Of a stretch of 64,000 bases of DNA, positions 40,870-51,372 are shown piece after piece. Where the stretch lies: positions 20,032,762 through 20,096,761 of the forward strand of contig CM064560.1 of assembly GCA_032716605.1 (NCBI GenBank), in the 5' to 3' direction. The translations under genes and the position numbers were made by a program. Source of the stretch: Paralithodes platypus. Lineage: Eukaryota; Arthropoda; Malacostraca; Decapoda; Lithodidae. How positions within the stretch are numbered: position 1 is the first letter of the stretch; each line of letters begins with the position of its first letter. The notes beneath the pieces were generated by a model. That model made no database searches. It was not told the DNA's origin and worked only from the letters and a program-made list of their open reading frames with translations.

Positions 40870-40942
40870 ATAAATATTGCCAGCAGGGGACAAATAACAG
40901 AAAAAAATAGACAGGACCTTAACCGCGAGCGATCGACCTATG
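40870..40942. repeat. Foldback repeat P, copy 1 (second part)
   Basis: TTGCCAGCAGGGGACAAATA through GACCTATG matches 46251-46330 and 47637-47712. It is interrupted again at TA by the next MITE and continues at 42642. Confidence 0.65.
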
Positions 40943-41347
40943 TACAGTAAACTCCCTTTTATCCAAAGTTCAAATATCGAAAAATTTCAGTTAGCCAAAG
41001 TTTTTGCTATCCGTATTTTTCACTAGTTTTCACTAGTTTTCACTTATTTAAGCCTCTCTAGGTGCTTATTTGCATCAATTTAACCCCTCTGAAGTAGACA
41101 TTGCTTGAATTAGATGATAATTTGAAGCTAAGACGGCCTAGAAATGGTTTTAAATGCATTGAAAACAGTATCGTCAACTGGGGCGAATTCGGTTGATTTT
41201 TGCGTATTTCCGTAGCATGTAGTCTTGTTTTTATCTCAATATAAGATCTTAAGTATTGTATGTGTAGCTGGTACATTGGGGTATACAATCATACCATTAA
41301 AAAAAAAAAAATACATTGCATATATTTAGGCCTATTATAAATATAAT

Positions 41348-41518
41348 TTATAACGGATCCTAAATTGAGTGGTCAATCCTGTAAGTCCTTCAGTAAACTG
41401 GCTCGGGTTGTTCCCTCTTACAGGGAATAGGTCCGCTTGGGGGCATTCTGTGTATGGCCACTCTCATTAAGGGGAGTAAGGCGTCCGGCAATAGATAAAT
41501 AGATAGATAGATAGATAA
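41348..41518 (+). repeat. ATAG-tailed short repeat, copy 1
   Basis: The block from GGATCCTAAATTGAGTGGTC to GGCGTCCGGCAATAGATAAA and an ATAG run is shared with 44294-45015. Its end resembles the LINE-D end (GGCGTCAGGCAATAGATAGA), so it probably uses the same retrotransposition machinery. Confidence 0.65.
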
Positions 41519-42061
41519 ATATAATAATGGTGTCCGAATTCGGACACAATTTGGGGCTATTTCGGACACCTAGCCTGAATTCGGACATGGATTTTAAAAT
41601 ACATGCATAGGACTAACCAGTGATCCCAGTATAGATTCGGACCTTTCAGGGGTCAATTCGGACATCATTGAACATTTTAAAAAGGTCTTATCACACTCCC
41701 TGAAAACGTAAAGACCATAAATACCATATTGTAAGATACGACACTTTTGGGGCAATTTCGGACATACTGTATCTGGATTTATTGACCATACTCTGCATAG
41801 CAGTATGACCCTAATAATATAAAAGTAAGGATTATTGTGACATAACTCAGAAATACCACGTGTAATGATAACTATAAACCCAATTACACTCAATATCCGA
41901 ATCTGACAGGTTATAGCTAAAGTTAGATTAAATAATATTATTTAATTAATTTTCATCCTGTCCGAATTTGCCCCATTTTTACAGAAATTTAAAAAAAAAA
42001 TAATTTAATACCCAATTATGGGAATAATATACAAGATAATGCCAATTAATTAATTTGTACT

Positions 42062-42245
42062 TTCATGGAAGGACAGAGAGGGAGAGGTGGAAGGATGGAG
42101 TGAGGAAGTATATGAATGAAGGCGGTGCTGGTTAGGAGGGGCGTCGACTGACTGGGGACAGAGGTGCTTGGGGGCGGTTCGTTCGTGGCCACCCCTTCGG
42201 GGATCATGGCATCAGGCAATAGATGGATAGTTAGATAGATGGTAA
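42062..42245 (+). pseudogene. LINE-D 3' end fragment, short
   Basis: GGAAGGACAGAGAGGGAGAG to GGCATCAGGCAATAGATGGA is the end of LINE-D, 5'-truncated to about 180 bp, with a decayed ATAG tail. Confidence 0.8.
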
Positions 42246-42699
42246 TTACGAAAGTACATCTTGGCACCGTAGACTTTCCTGCATCTACTCATCAGCATGT
42301 TTGCCGATGTTACGATTTTTTTTTTTTTTTTTTTTTCGGTTTTTAATTTGTAGTCGGTACATATCACGTTATACATTAAAACTATTTAAGCAAGAAAGTT
42401 AGATAAAAGCATTTCGAACAATCGAGTGAAAACAGATTTCTAATATGTTTATTCGTTATCTATTTATTAATTTAATTAACTTTTAAATTGACGTAAAGAC
42501 CGAATTCGCCCCAGCTGACAGTATATTTGGCCATTTGTAAACATATTTAGCTCTATATTGAGGGACTTTCGTTTATCTGTAAAAACCGCTTATCCAAAAT
42601 TTCAAAAGACTCATGATTTTTGGATAAAAGGGAGTTGACTGTAAACATGACGAAAGTCGGACCGTACACCTAGATACTAGCCTACGTCCTTCCCTAATG

Positions 42700-43255
42700 A
42701 ATTACCGACGGTGTGGACATATAGGCTATGATAATCCAATAAAGTACGGTACATGATTATTATGATTATAGCCTAGGGTATAACACCGATAAAAGTACCG
42801 TCGGTCAAGGAAAGTACCGATTTTCATTTGCACATTACGCATATAAAAACTTTCTGTATACAACTTTCATTGGTATATTCGTAAAGAGCACACTCTAAAC
42901 TATGCATAAGTTACTTAAAACACTAAAATCAGCTTACGGCAGCCATGTAATAACATGGTGAACCTTTGTGAAGTTGGCGCGAAACGGCAATTTTAGCGGT
43001 GGAGAGAACTGAGTGCTTTCATTCCGCATCGCGGTACCACCCTTATAACGTTGGTAATTTAATTAATATATTTCCTAAACACCTATATATGATTCAGAAA
43101 GCCTTCAGCTTTGCACATACAGTAGGCTATATGCATATTCTGTACATACGACACATAATAATATGTAATTTGAATACTTACGAAAGTTACCAACAGGTCG
43201 CACCGTCGCTGTAAGGCCACCAGAATCGTCTCGATATTTTCCTATTTTCGCCATT
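42700..43255. other. No gene seen
   Basis: This AT-rich stretch contains GGTACGG-like palindromic bits (CCGTCGGT, ACCGACGGT). No coding or repeat call is supported. Confidence 0.35.
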
Positions 43256-43259
43256 TTAA

Positions 43260-43739
43260 CCCTCCAGCCCCGGCTATGTATTATATATATATTCCTCGAA
43301 ACCCGGGTGTTTTGGCCGAAAAACGTCTAGGCTAGGCTACCGTATATGTGTTAATCTGACTGCTTCCCGCATTCCCGCGCATCCCCAAGCGTAGCTGTGT
43401 TATTTACCTGTAGAATGGCATTAAGTAGAGCTCTCTAAGTCAACTGGTTGAGTTGTGATGATGATTTCATTGGAGATAACTTTATGGCCAAAACAGCCAC
43501 TTTACACTACTTTTCGATACTTAACAACAACATACAGGCACACACGAACAAGCGACGCTCTCCTTCTTGTGGCCGGAGATGCGGGGCGTCGGTCCAGCCG
43601 GCTGTTGTTTACATGCGTCGGACCGACGCCTCGCACACGAAGCTCACAGGCTTTCAACCACTGGGCGTTCAAGAGCCCTTCCGGGCAGCTGTTATATGCT
43701 TTTTTATGGGCGTTCAAGAGCCCTTCCGTGGTGAGAGGG
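43260..43739. mobile_element. 480-bp piggyBac MITE (copy 2, inverted to copy 1)
   Basis: TTAA lies at 43256-43259 and 43740-43743. The left end CCCTCCAGCCCCGGCTATG matches the right end of copy 1. The right subterminal region has two GGGCGTTCAAGAGCCCTTCC units, as in the autonomous element. TAGAATGGCATTAAGTAGAG in its left half matches TCGAATGGCGTTGAGTAGAG near 32586, so both ends derive from that piggyBac. Confidence 0.9.
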
Positions 43740-43743
43740 TTAA

Positions 43744-44290
43744 GCAGCTCCTCGTCATAAACGACTCATATAAGACGTTCAGTTATTCACAATTGTAAAT
43801 CATGTGTGGAAATGCTGATAGACTACTGAAGCTACATTCCCCATATTAGCCTGTAATATGACGAGACCGAAAGGCCGCCATTTCTAACCACTGAATGAGA
43901 GAGACTGGCGGTTCTAAGAACAGTGACTGAAGTTCTAAACATCCCCTTACAGGCCTCTATTCTTCGATTATATGCGAAAACTACTAGCTTATATAACAAA
44001 TGGTCAATCTACATAAGAGCATGTCAATAAATAAATATAAATAAATATCGGGTCACTTTCGGGTGTATGGGACTCGTTAACCTTGGTCGGCAACACATCT
44101 AGGGGAGACCTTATAAAAATCCAGGTGGATGGGACTTGTCAGCCTTGGTCGGCAACCTGTCTAGGGGAGTAAACCTGATACAAATCCGTAATGCTTATCT
44201 AATTGTAAAGCAGGTTAGTGGATGGAGTAGCCGAACACCACTGTAGAAAAATAGTGCTAACAAGATAGGCTACATAGAGGGCCTCAGAGT
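43744..44290. other. No gene; two 60-bp near-repeats
   Basis: GATGGGACTTG/GTATGGGACTCG followed by CCTTGGTCGGCAAC occurs twice (about 44061-44107 and 44123-44169). Nothing coding is seen. Confidence 0.45.
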
Positions 44291-44293
44291 CGG

Positions 44294-45015
44294 ACAGATC
44301 CTAAATTGAGTGGTCAATCCTATAAGTACTTCAGTAAACTGGTTCGGGTTGTCCCTCTTACAGGCAATAGGTCCACTTGGGGGCCTTCTGTGCATGGCCA
44401 CCCCACCCTCATTAACCCGGCAAGTGCGGATCTCCTCATATAATCCAAGGCCTAAAAAAAAAACATTTAAATCAGCCAAGTATCATTTTTATTTTTTTAT
44501 TTTTTTATTGCCCCTTGGCCATGCCAAATATCACTCCTCTACATCCCCTCCTTCCACCCCCCCCCCCCCTCAATTATCACCTATTCTCCCTGTTATTCCC
44601 TTATTCTTAGGTATATTTCCGTGCTAACATTAGCGAGTTGCTAGCAGGGCGTGGTCATCTGTGTTACCAAGCGTGGGAAAGAGCGAGAGAGACTACCACG
44701 CAACAGTGTCTCTCCAGCCGTCATGACGGCTGGCTGGCTGGCAGGCTGCCTCAGCCATAAGTTATGTAACTCCCGGCCTCTATCGCCGATTTTGACCACC
44801 CAAACGCTGTTTCCACTTGTTTTATTGTTGTAACAGGTTAATACCTTTATAATCAACGTAAAATAGGCGCATATGGATAAGTATTAATGATATTTATGGT
44901 ACGATGACGATTTGAGTTTAGGAAACAGTCTAAATACCTCCGCACAGGGAGGGGTGGCCAATACCCCACCTACGCTGCGGAGAGGTTAAGGGGAGTAAGG
45001 CATCCGGTAATAGAT
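44294..45015 (+). repeat. ATAG-tailed short repeat, copy 2, split by a TTAA element
   Basis: The first part (44294-44415) and tail (44986-45015) match 41348-41518. The break is at TTAA, where the intact copy reads CTCATTAAGGGGAG. Confidence 0.75.
44416..44985. mobile_element. TTAA-flanked 570-bp element with weak inverted ends
   Basis: TTAA lies at 44412-44415 and 44986-44989. The ends CCCGGCAAGTGCGG and, on the other strand, CCTCTCCGCAGCG are only weakly inverted. Its insertion is proven by the uninterrupted paralogue at 41460-41475. It contains a C-run and no coding region. Confidence 0.7.
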
Positions 45016-45204
45016 AGATTACACAATTAGTACCGGTATCCAATTAATAGAATTTGAGCATAAATGGTCAATCTACATAAGAGCATGTGGAATGAGTTGT
45101 GTTACCGGGCGTACATCATGTAAACAGATGAGTTGATGTCAAACAGCGGGGGTGTGGGGGCAGCAGCCCCCACCCATAATACTAGGATAGTTTAGGTAAG
45201 GTTG

Positions 45205-45760
45205 TTGTTGTTGTTGTTGTTGTTGTTCCCCAGGCTGTCTGGTCGAACAGCCCCAAGGTCTCGAGCAAGGCCATGGCCATAAACGAGCGCCCCCACAAAA
45301 TCCTCACTGCTTACCACTAACAAAGCCCGGGTGACCGAAGCCACTCCAAGGCAGGGAGCTGAGGAAGGTGCGGAAACGCCCGGGAAACCAAAGCCCCACC
45401 CAAGGCCCTGTGCCCCTCAGCAATTATGAAGGGAAAGTTGAGGGGTAAGGGAAAAATGTGATGCTTTGGCTCCCAATCTGCCAACTTCTAGGTTGGCAGT
45501 AGGGAGGTCAATCCACGGAAAAGATGCCGCCACTTGAGATCTAGAAGATATATAAGTAAAAGGAACAGTCAGAGTAAGCTATGGGTATGGCAGAGATCGC
45601 TCAGTTCTCACTCGGATAGACCAGCCCATCACCACATGACTAGAACCCAATCCTCTCAGCATCAGCTAAGAAAGGCCCTAGAAAGCCGCCTTTGGCGGGG
45701 GATAGCTCCCCTATTTCAACTCCTTTCGGGGTTGGGCACCCGCCCAACCTTAGGTAAGGT
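45205..45760 (-). repeat. Repeat Q, copy 2 (inverted)
   Basis: It starts (on its own strand) at the same TTGGGCGGGTGCCCAACCCC boundary as copy 1 and ends in a CAA run (plus-strand GTT run 45199-45228). There are small internal differences, including a longer GCCAACTTCTAGGTTGG inverted motif at about 45479. Confidence 0.8.
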
Positions 45761-45889
45761 TGTTAGGTTAGGCTAATGTCCTTTCAAAGGGGTATAGTAA
45801 ACACTAGGATATACTGTACCCGGTCAGAGGTAGCCTAGGTGATACGCCTGATAACACAACTCTTGCCGAGCATGTCAATAAATAAATAT

Positions 45890-46320
45890 AACACATATTG
45901 GGATGGATGTAGTTTTCGGGCATACGGTCGTCATGTTTACATAGGGCGATCGCCGCGGTGAACTTCGCGTCTATTTTGACGGCGATTTTTTTCGGTTATT
46001 TGCCCCCTGCCTGACAATATATATGACGATGACAATATGTCATGGGGGGCGGGGGTGAGGGGGGGCTTTGGGCAAGAATATTAAGTGCGGGCGTACCGCC
46101 AGCCTTGTTTACACTAAGCGTAGTGGCGTCGGACCTTTGCCATCATGTTCCCGTCTATTTTGACTGCCTTTGGATACAATAATATGTTGAGGGGGGGATT
46201 TGCCTCCCCTCACCCCCCCCCCATGACATGTTGTCATCATCATATATATTGCCAGCAGGGGACAAATTACTGAAAAAATCGCCGTCAAAATAGACGCGAA
46301 CTTAACCACGGCCATCGCCA
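45890..46320. repeat. Foldback repeat P, copy 2
   Basis: This is an imperfect palindrome. GCGTCTATTTTGACGGCGAT and GGTTATTTGCCCCCTG (45982-46026) recur inverted as CAGCAGGGGACAAATTACTG and ATCGCCGTCAAAATAGACGC (46253-46300). A G-rich arm at 46045-46064 pairs with a C-rich arm at 46206-46222. It shares GTCTATTTTGACTGC with the DIRS terminal repeats. Confidence 0.75.
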
Positions 46321-46439
46321 AATGTAAACATGACGACGGCGGCGGCGGGGGAGGCGTCGGACCTTTGCAATCATGTTCCCGTCTATTTTGAATGCCATTG
46401 GATACAATAATATCCCCCCTCCCCCTCCCCCCCCCATGA

Positions 46440-46843
46440 CATATTGTCATCATCATATTCCCCTCACACAATGTAACGTAAATTATAAAGTTGAAAATTT
46501 TCTTGATATAAATATAGAGATTGTTAATGAACAGTGCATACTTAAAGTATATCACAAAGTTGATGATTTTAATTTTAACGTAATAAACTTTCCTTTCCCT
46601 AGTAGTAATATCGATAGTAAAATCACTTATAATTGTTTTTATTCCCAATTAATAAGATTTTGTAAAATCTGCACTAAAGTAGATGACTTTTGGGCTAGAG
46701 CTAGGTTACTATACAGACTCTTAGTGGACAGAGGTTTTGAGGCAAGTAAATTGTTCCATAAATTTAATCTTTTTAGGGTCAATTATTGTGACTGTATTCT
46801 AAAATTTGACATCAATAATTTTAATCAAGCATTTTTAACTTGA
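46440..46843 (+). pseudogene. Reverse-transcriptase-related C-terminal fragment
   Basis: The frame reads YKVENFLDINIEIVNEQCIL, then KVYHKVDDFNFNVINFPFPS, NIDSKITYNCFYSQLIRFCK and RLLYRLLVDRGFEASKLFH. The pattern NFPFPSSNI followed by YSQLIRFCKIC resembles the segment downstream of the RT palm in some invertebrate retroelements. I cannot assign the family, and the RT palm itself is absent. It lies between foldback copies 2 and 3. Confidence 0.45.
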
Positions 46844-47159
46844 AGTTTCTTGTATAACCTCTGCTTACTTTTTGTCTGTATTTATTGTTTATCTTTTTCT
46901 TTTTCTTTTTCTATTATTATTATTATTATTAATATTGATGATTTTTTAAATTTATTGTTCTTGTTAAAAGAGTACTCTTTGTTTAAATCTGTTGTTACTT
47001 CATATTTTGCAATTATTTCTCTTTATATTATATGTATTCATTGTCGATAGTATCAATTGCTTACTTTTGCGATTTCCTTAGTTTATTTGTGCTATAAATG
47101 TAGGTTATTTGTAGGGTAGTTATTGATAGGGGTCACTTGAGGCATGCTATGCTTACAGG

Positions 47160-47632
47160 TACCTACCCGATAGCACTATCGTTAGTGAGTGCTGTACTGT
47201 ATTTTATATATTATTTTGTAATAGTATAGATATCTTATCAATATTTGTATTTTTTACTATTGTTAATGTCTTGTCATGTTGCAAATTTGATTTTAAATAA
47301 TATTTTGACATTTAACATGTAGTTTCTTTATTCATGCAGAGTTTAGTAAAATTTGCCAGAACGTCCCGGACTTCCCAAACTTGACTACTTCCTTTAACGT
47401 GACGATAGTGCGTTGTTATATGTGCGATTGGTTTGCTTGGGAAACAGATTAACTTGCTCATGTAGTGATGTACACCCTATGTGGTGGATTGTGTTCTTTT
47501 ATTTAATAATTTTCATTTTAGTAAACGTTGTTTCCACATAGCGATTTTGATAATTTAATTTGACTTTATATTGTCCTTGTCCCAATTTTGGTTTGTTTAG
47601 TTTGCAAGTTTTACATTTTAATTAAAATAATA
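47160..47632. repeat. Dispersed repeat R, copy 2
   Basis: This matches 3997-4440 from ACCCGATAGCACTATCG to TTTGCAAGTTTTACATTTT, with a few small indels (an extra TACTGTATTTTATATATT segment here). Confidence 0.8.
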
Positions 47633-47634
47633 TA

Positions 47635-48120
47635 TATTGCCAGCAGGGGGCAAATAACCGAAAAAAAATCGCCGTCAAAATAGACGCGAAGTTAACCGCG
47701 GTGATCGCCCTATGTAAATATGACGACCGTACGCCCGAACTCTACATCCATCCCGGGCTTTGCCCCCTGTCAACATATTACTGTATCCAATGGCAATAAA
47801 AATAGACTGGAACATGATAGCAAACGTCCGACATCATCGCCACCGCCGCCGCTGTCATGTTTACATTTGTCGATCGCCATAGTTAAGTTCGCGTCTATTT
47901 TGACGGCGATTTTTTTCGGTTATTTGCCCCCTGTTGGCAATATATAGGCCTATGATGATGACAATATGTGAATGCCCCCTCAACATATTATTGTATCGAA
48001 AGGCAGTCAAAATAGACGGGAACATAATGGCAAGCGTCCACTACCGCTCCGCATAGGCCTAGTGTAAACAAGGGTGGCGGTACGCCCGCACTTAACATTC
48101 TTGCCCACATATTTATTACA
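47635..48120. repeat. Foldback repeat P, copy 3
   Basis: The first arm (47640-47755) is the inverse of 45900-46045. The last part (47985-48115) is the inverse of 46070-46200. So copies 2 and 3 together form a much larger interrupted inverted repeat around 46.4-47.6 kb. Confidence 0.78.
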
Positions 48121-48735
48121 CAATTAGTATCCAATTAATAGAATTTAAGCGATTTATAGTAATTATTTCCCAAGGTAACTACAAAAAATCACCACTAGAT
48201 ATCGTTACATTGCTGAATGGCTTTGGTTTCGACTTAATATAGGCCTACTTATGGTGACCGTATCTTACTTTGAAATATATAAAATATAACATATATAACC
48301 CAGGTTCGAATCCCGGTGGATCATATATACTTTAATTAATTTCATTTGGGGGTGTTTGGTGTTGTGGTGAAATTAATAAAAATAAAGAATATAGGCTAAG
48401 AGGTAGATTTATGCCATAAAAGTAGCGTCAGGCCACCCAAAACAATGGCACTTTTATGATCGACGCGCCGCAAAAATCGCGTAGCCTACGTTTTTATAAA
48501 AATCCATAGTTTGCCACAGGATGCATTTCATAACTTATGGAATCGAACACAGGCAGCCGAACACTCCCCAGTACTGACTGTGCCGACAGCCATCTTGAGA
48601 CTAGCCTAGGTTACTTACTTACTTTCGTGTTACTTTCGATGATTCCGCCTGTTACCGACGAAGCTGAAGTAGACTTCCGCTCGCACCAGGTTGTCCTTTA
48701 TCCGACTCCCCATCCTGGATGACTTCATGCAGGGT
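48121..48735. other. No gene; isolated tRNA B-box-like motif
   Basis: CCCAGGTTCGAATCCCGGTGG at 48300-48320 looks like a tRNA T-arm, but no A box or acceptor partner is found in the AT-rich DNA upstream. Probably a relic. Confidence 0.35.
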
Positions 48736-48739
48736 GTTG

Positions 48740-49270
48740 TGATGACGGCTGGGGTTTTTGTTGTTGTTGCTGTTCCCCAGGCTGCCTGGCCGAACAGCCC
48801 CAAGCAAGACCAAGGCCATAACCGAGCGCCCCCACAGAACCCTCCCTGCCTACCACAATAAAGACTGGGTGACCGAAGCCACTCCATGGCGGGGAGCTGA
48901 GGAGGGTGCGGAAACGCCCGGGAAACCAAAGCCCCACCCAGGGCCCTGTGCCTCTCAGCAATTATGAAGAGAAAGTTGAGGGGCAAAGGAAAAATGTGAC
49001 GCTTTGGCTTCCAATCTTGGTAGATTGGGAGGTCAATCCACGGAAGAGACGCCGTCACTTGAGATTTAGAAAATATATAAGTAAAAGGAACAGTCAGATT
49101 AAGCTATGGGTATGGCAGAGATCACTCAGTTCTCACTCTGATAGACCAGCCCATCACCACATGACTAGAACCCAATCCTCTCAGCATCAGCTAGGAAAGG
49201 CCCTAGAAAGCCGCCTTTGGCGGGGGGATAGCTCCCCTATTTCAACCCCTTTCGGGGTTGGGCACCCGCG
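48740..49270 (-). repeat. Repeat Q, copy 3, joined to LINE-B coding sequence
   Basis: It has the same orientation as copy 2 and ends in a short CAA/CAG run near 48755-48770. At 49270 it continues without a break into a LINE C-terminal coding region, unlike copies 1 and 2. Confidence 0.78.
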
Positions 49271-49985
49271 GCTGGGGTAACCTGGTATTGGTGGGTGGTC
49301 AGGTAATCCACCCAGCCACCTGTCCAATCTTGTTTTGAAATTCTCAGGGTTGGTTCCACTGAGGTCCCGGAGTTCACTGGGGAGGCAGTTGAACAATCGA
49401 GGTCCATTGCGAGTGAAGGAGTTGTGGATTTGAGTCTCTACACGCTGTATGTTGCCTTGGGACCCTCTGATGTAACAGAGCCTCCCTCTTCTTGGATGGT
49501 GGTTAACTGTGATCCCTGCATTTGGTACTCTGCCCTCTAGGATCGTCCACACATATATGACTATATAGCGCTCCCTCCTCCTCTACAGAGAGTACAGTTT
49601 TAGCTGGGTTAGTCTTTCCCAATAGTTGAGGTGCTGTACTCCCTGGATTTTGTTGGTGAATGATCTTTGAGGGGCTTCTAGGGCAGCTATTTCCTGTATT
49701 TTGTGTGGAGACCATAGCTGGCAGCAGTACTCCAGTCTTGGGAGCACAAGGGACTTCCACAGGGTCTTCATACAAAGCTCTTCCCGTGTGGTGAAGTTTC
49801 TTAGTATCCACCCACTCATGTTTCTGGCTGCTTCGACTGTTTTGGTGACATGGTGTGTGAAGGTTGCGTCGCTACTCATTTGGACTCCCAGATCTTTAAC
49901 GTGGTCTTCGGCTATAATTAGCTGGTCATTGTAGAAGTAGGTGCTTTGTTGTTTCAGGGCTTCATTTGTTCCGTACTGTAGTAGT
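49271..49985 (-). pseudogene. LINE-B-type C-terminal fragment
   Basis: On the minus strand this reads HHVTKTVEAARNMSGWILRN, LKSLVLPRLEYCCQLWSP-type sequence, and after shifts NSFTRNGPRLFNCLPSELRD and FKTRLDRWLGGLPDHPPIPG. It matches the tail of the intact LINE-B (FKRALDVELQKVPDEP). There are at least two frameshifts. Confidence 0.8.
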
Positions 49986-49999
49986 TCAAATTTGTCCCC

Positions 50000-50190
50000 G
50001 TGATTGTGGAGGGAGCTGCACCAAGGGGTGGACCGAGGAAGACCTGGGATCGGACTATACGCGCCGATCTCAAATCCAAGAACTTGACAAGTGAAGCAGC
50101 CCTTAACAGGGTTGCCTGGAATGCTGCCATTAGGACAAGAGACTGAAACTGCACTTACAGTATGTGTGGAACACTCAGTCTTAAAATTTT
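50000..50190 (+). pseudogene. LINE-A 3' end fragment (fourth copy)
   Basis: CGTGATTGTGGAGGGAGCTG to CACTCAGTCTTAAAATTTTA matches the ends of the other LINE-A copies, with AALNRVAWNAAIRT intact. It is severely 5'-truncated. Confidence 0.85.
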
Positions 50191-51370
50191 ATGTATTATG
50201 TTTATGTACCGTATATGTTAAATGTATGTGAAGAGTGTAGATTGAGTGTAGGTAATACGTTCTTCAAAAAAAGGCGTATACACAAGTACACCTGGCATAG
50301 ACTTGTGAGGGGAGAGATTGTAGAGAGGGCATTGATGGATTATGTGCTGGTGACAAGGGAAAGATTGTGTAGACTGCTGGATGTGAATGTGATGAGAGGT
50401 GAGGCAGAGGGTATGTCAGATCATTACCTGGTGGAGGGAAAGCTAAGAGTTAAAAGTTACAGGAGAATAAGAGACAAGCGTGAAGTAAGAGAGGTCATAA
50501 AAGTTAGTGAGTTAGAGAAGAGTGAAAAAGAGAGGGAGTACAAGGAAAGACTAAATGAAAAGTGGATGGAAGTGAGAGAGATGGAAGAGAGAGAAGTAGA
50601 GGTTGAATGGCAACAGTTTAAGGAAGGAGTGAAAGCAAGTGCAGAGGTAGTATGCGGCAAAAGGAAAGTAGGAGGCAGAGGTATCAGGAAGGGAAGCGAG
50701 TGGTGGAATGATACGGTGAGAAAGGCAGTTGAGGAGAAGAGACAGTGTTTTGAGAGGGTTTTACAGGATGGTAGTGTTGAGGTATGGGAGAGGTACAAGG
50801 AGAAAAGGAGAGAGGCAAAACGGAAAATTAGAGAAGCGAAAAAGATGCAAACGAAAGGTGGGGTCAAAGGCTGAGTGAGAATTTTGAAGAACGAAAGAAG
50901 ATGTTCTGGAAGGAGGTAAATAAAGTAAGGAAAGGAGGACAAAAGAGGGAAGAGTCAGTGAAAGATGAAAATGGAGAATTACTAGTGGAACCAGTTGAAG
51001 TGAGGAAAAGATATGCCGAGTATTTTGAATCTTTGTTAAATACAAGAGATGGAAGAGAAGCAGTGATTGAAGCAGAGGTGGATGGAGATAGGTTACCCAG
51101 GCCACCCAGGTGGCAGGGAATGAATGAAAGGATTGAGGAAGATGAGGTGAAAGAAGCAGTGAAACAAATGAGAGTGGGAAAAGCAGAAGGTTTGGATGGT
51201 ATTGCTGTGGAGTGTATAAAGAAGGGTGGAGATGTGATAATAGATTGGTTGGTGAGACTTTTCAATGTGTGCTTTGCTGTGTCAATGGTACCAATAGACT
51301 GGAAGACTGCATGTATTGTGCCGTTGTACAAGGGGAAGGGAGATCGGCAGGAGTGTTCAAGTTATAGAGG
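50191..51370 (+). pseudogene. LINE-D best copy, part 1 (endonuclease end to RT)
   Basis: This begins within the endonuclease (MDYVLVTRERLCRLLDV, then MSDHYLVEGKLRV with the SDH box). It passes through a basic helical linker and shifts frame near 50865. It then encodes the RT start: FWKEVNKVRKGGQKREESV, MRVGKAEGLDGIAVECIKKG, DWKTACIVPLYKGKGDRQE and SSYRG. It stops at a TA where a MITE is inserted. Confidence 0.87.
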
Positions 51371-51372
51371 TA

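Larger units (their letters stand above)
40945..42641. mobile_element. Tigger/pogo-like element of 1.7 kb, inserted in repeat P
   Basis: The ends CAGTAAACTCCCTTTTATCC and, on the other strand, CAGTCAACTCCCTTTTATCC are flanked by TA (40943-40944, 42642-42643). Paralogous repeat P at 47706 reads CCTATGTAAATATGACGACC across the site. The interior has repeated TTCGGACA words and two retroposed fragments but no transposase. Confidence 0.8.

Noticed and set aside
45752..45776. TTAGGT-like words near repeat Q as telomeric sequence
   Set aside because: Irregular spacing and only a few units.
46850..47050. Hydrophobic plus-strand ORF as a membrane protein
   Set aside because: It translates a T-rich low-complexity tract with TTATTA runs; no supporting motif.
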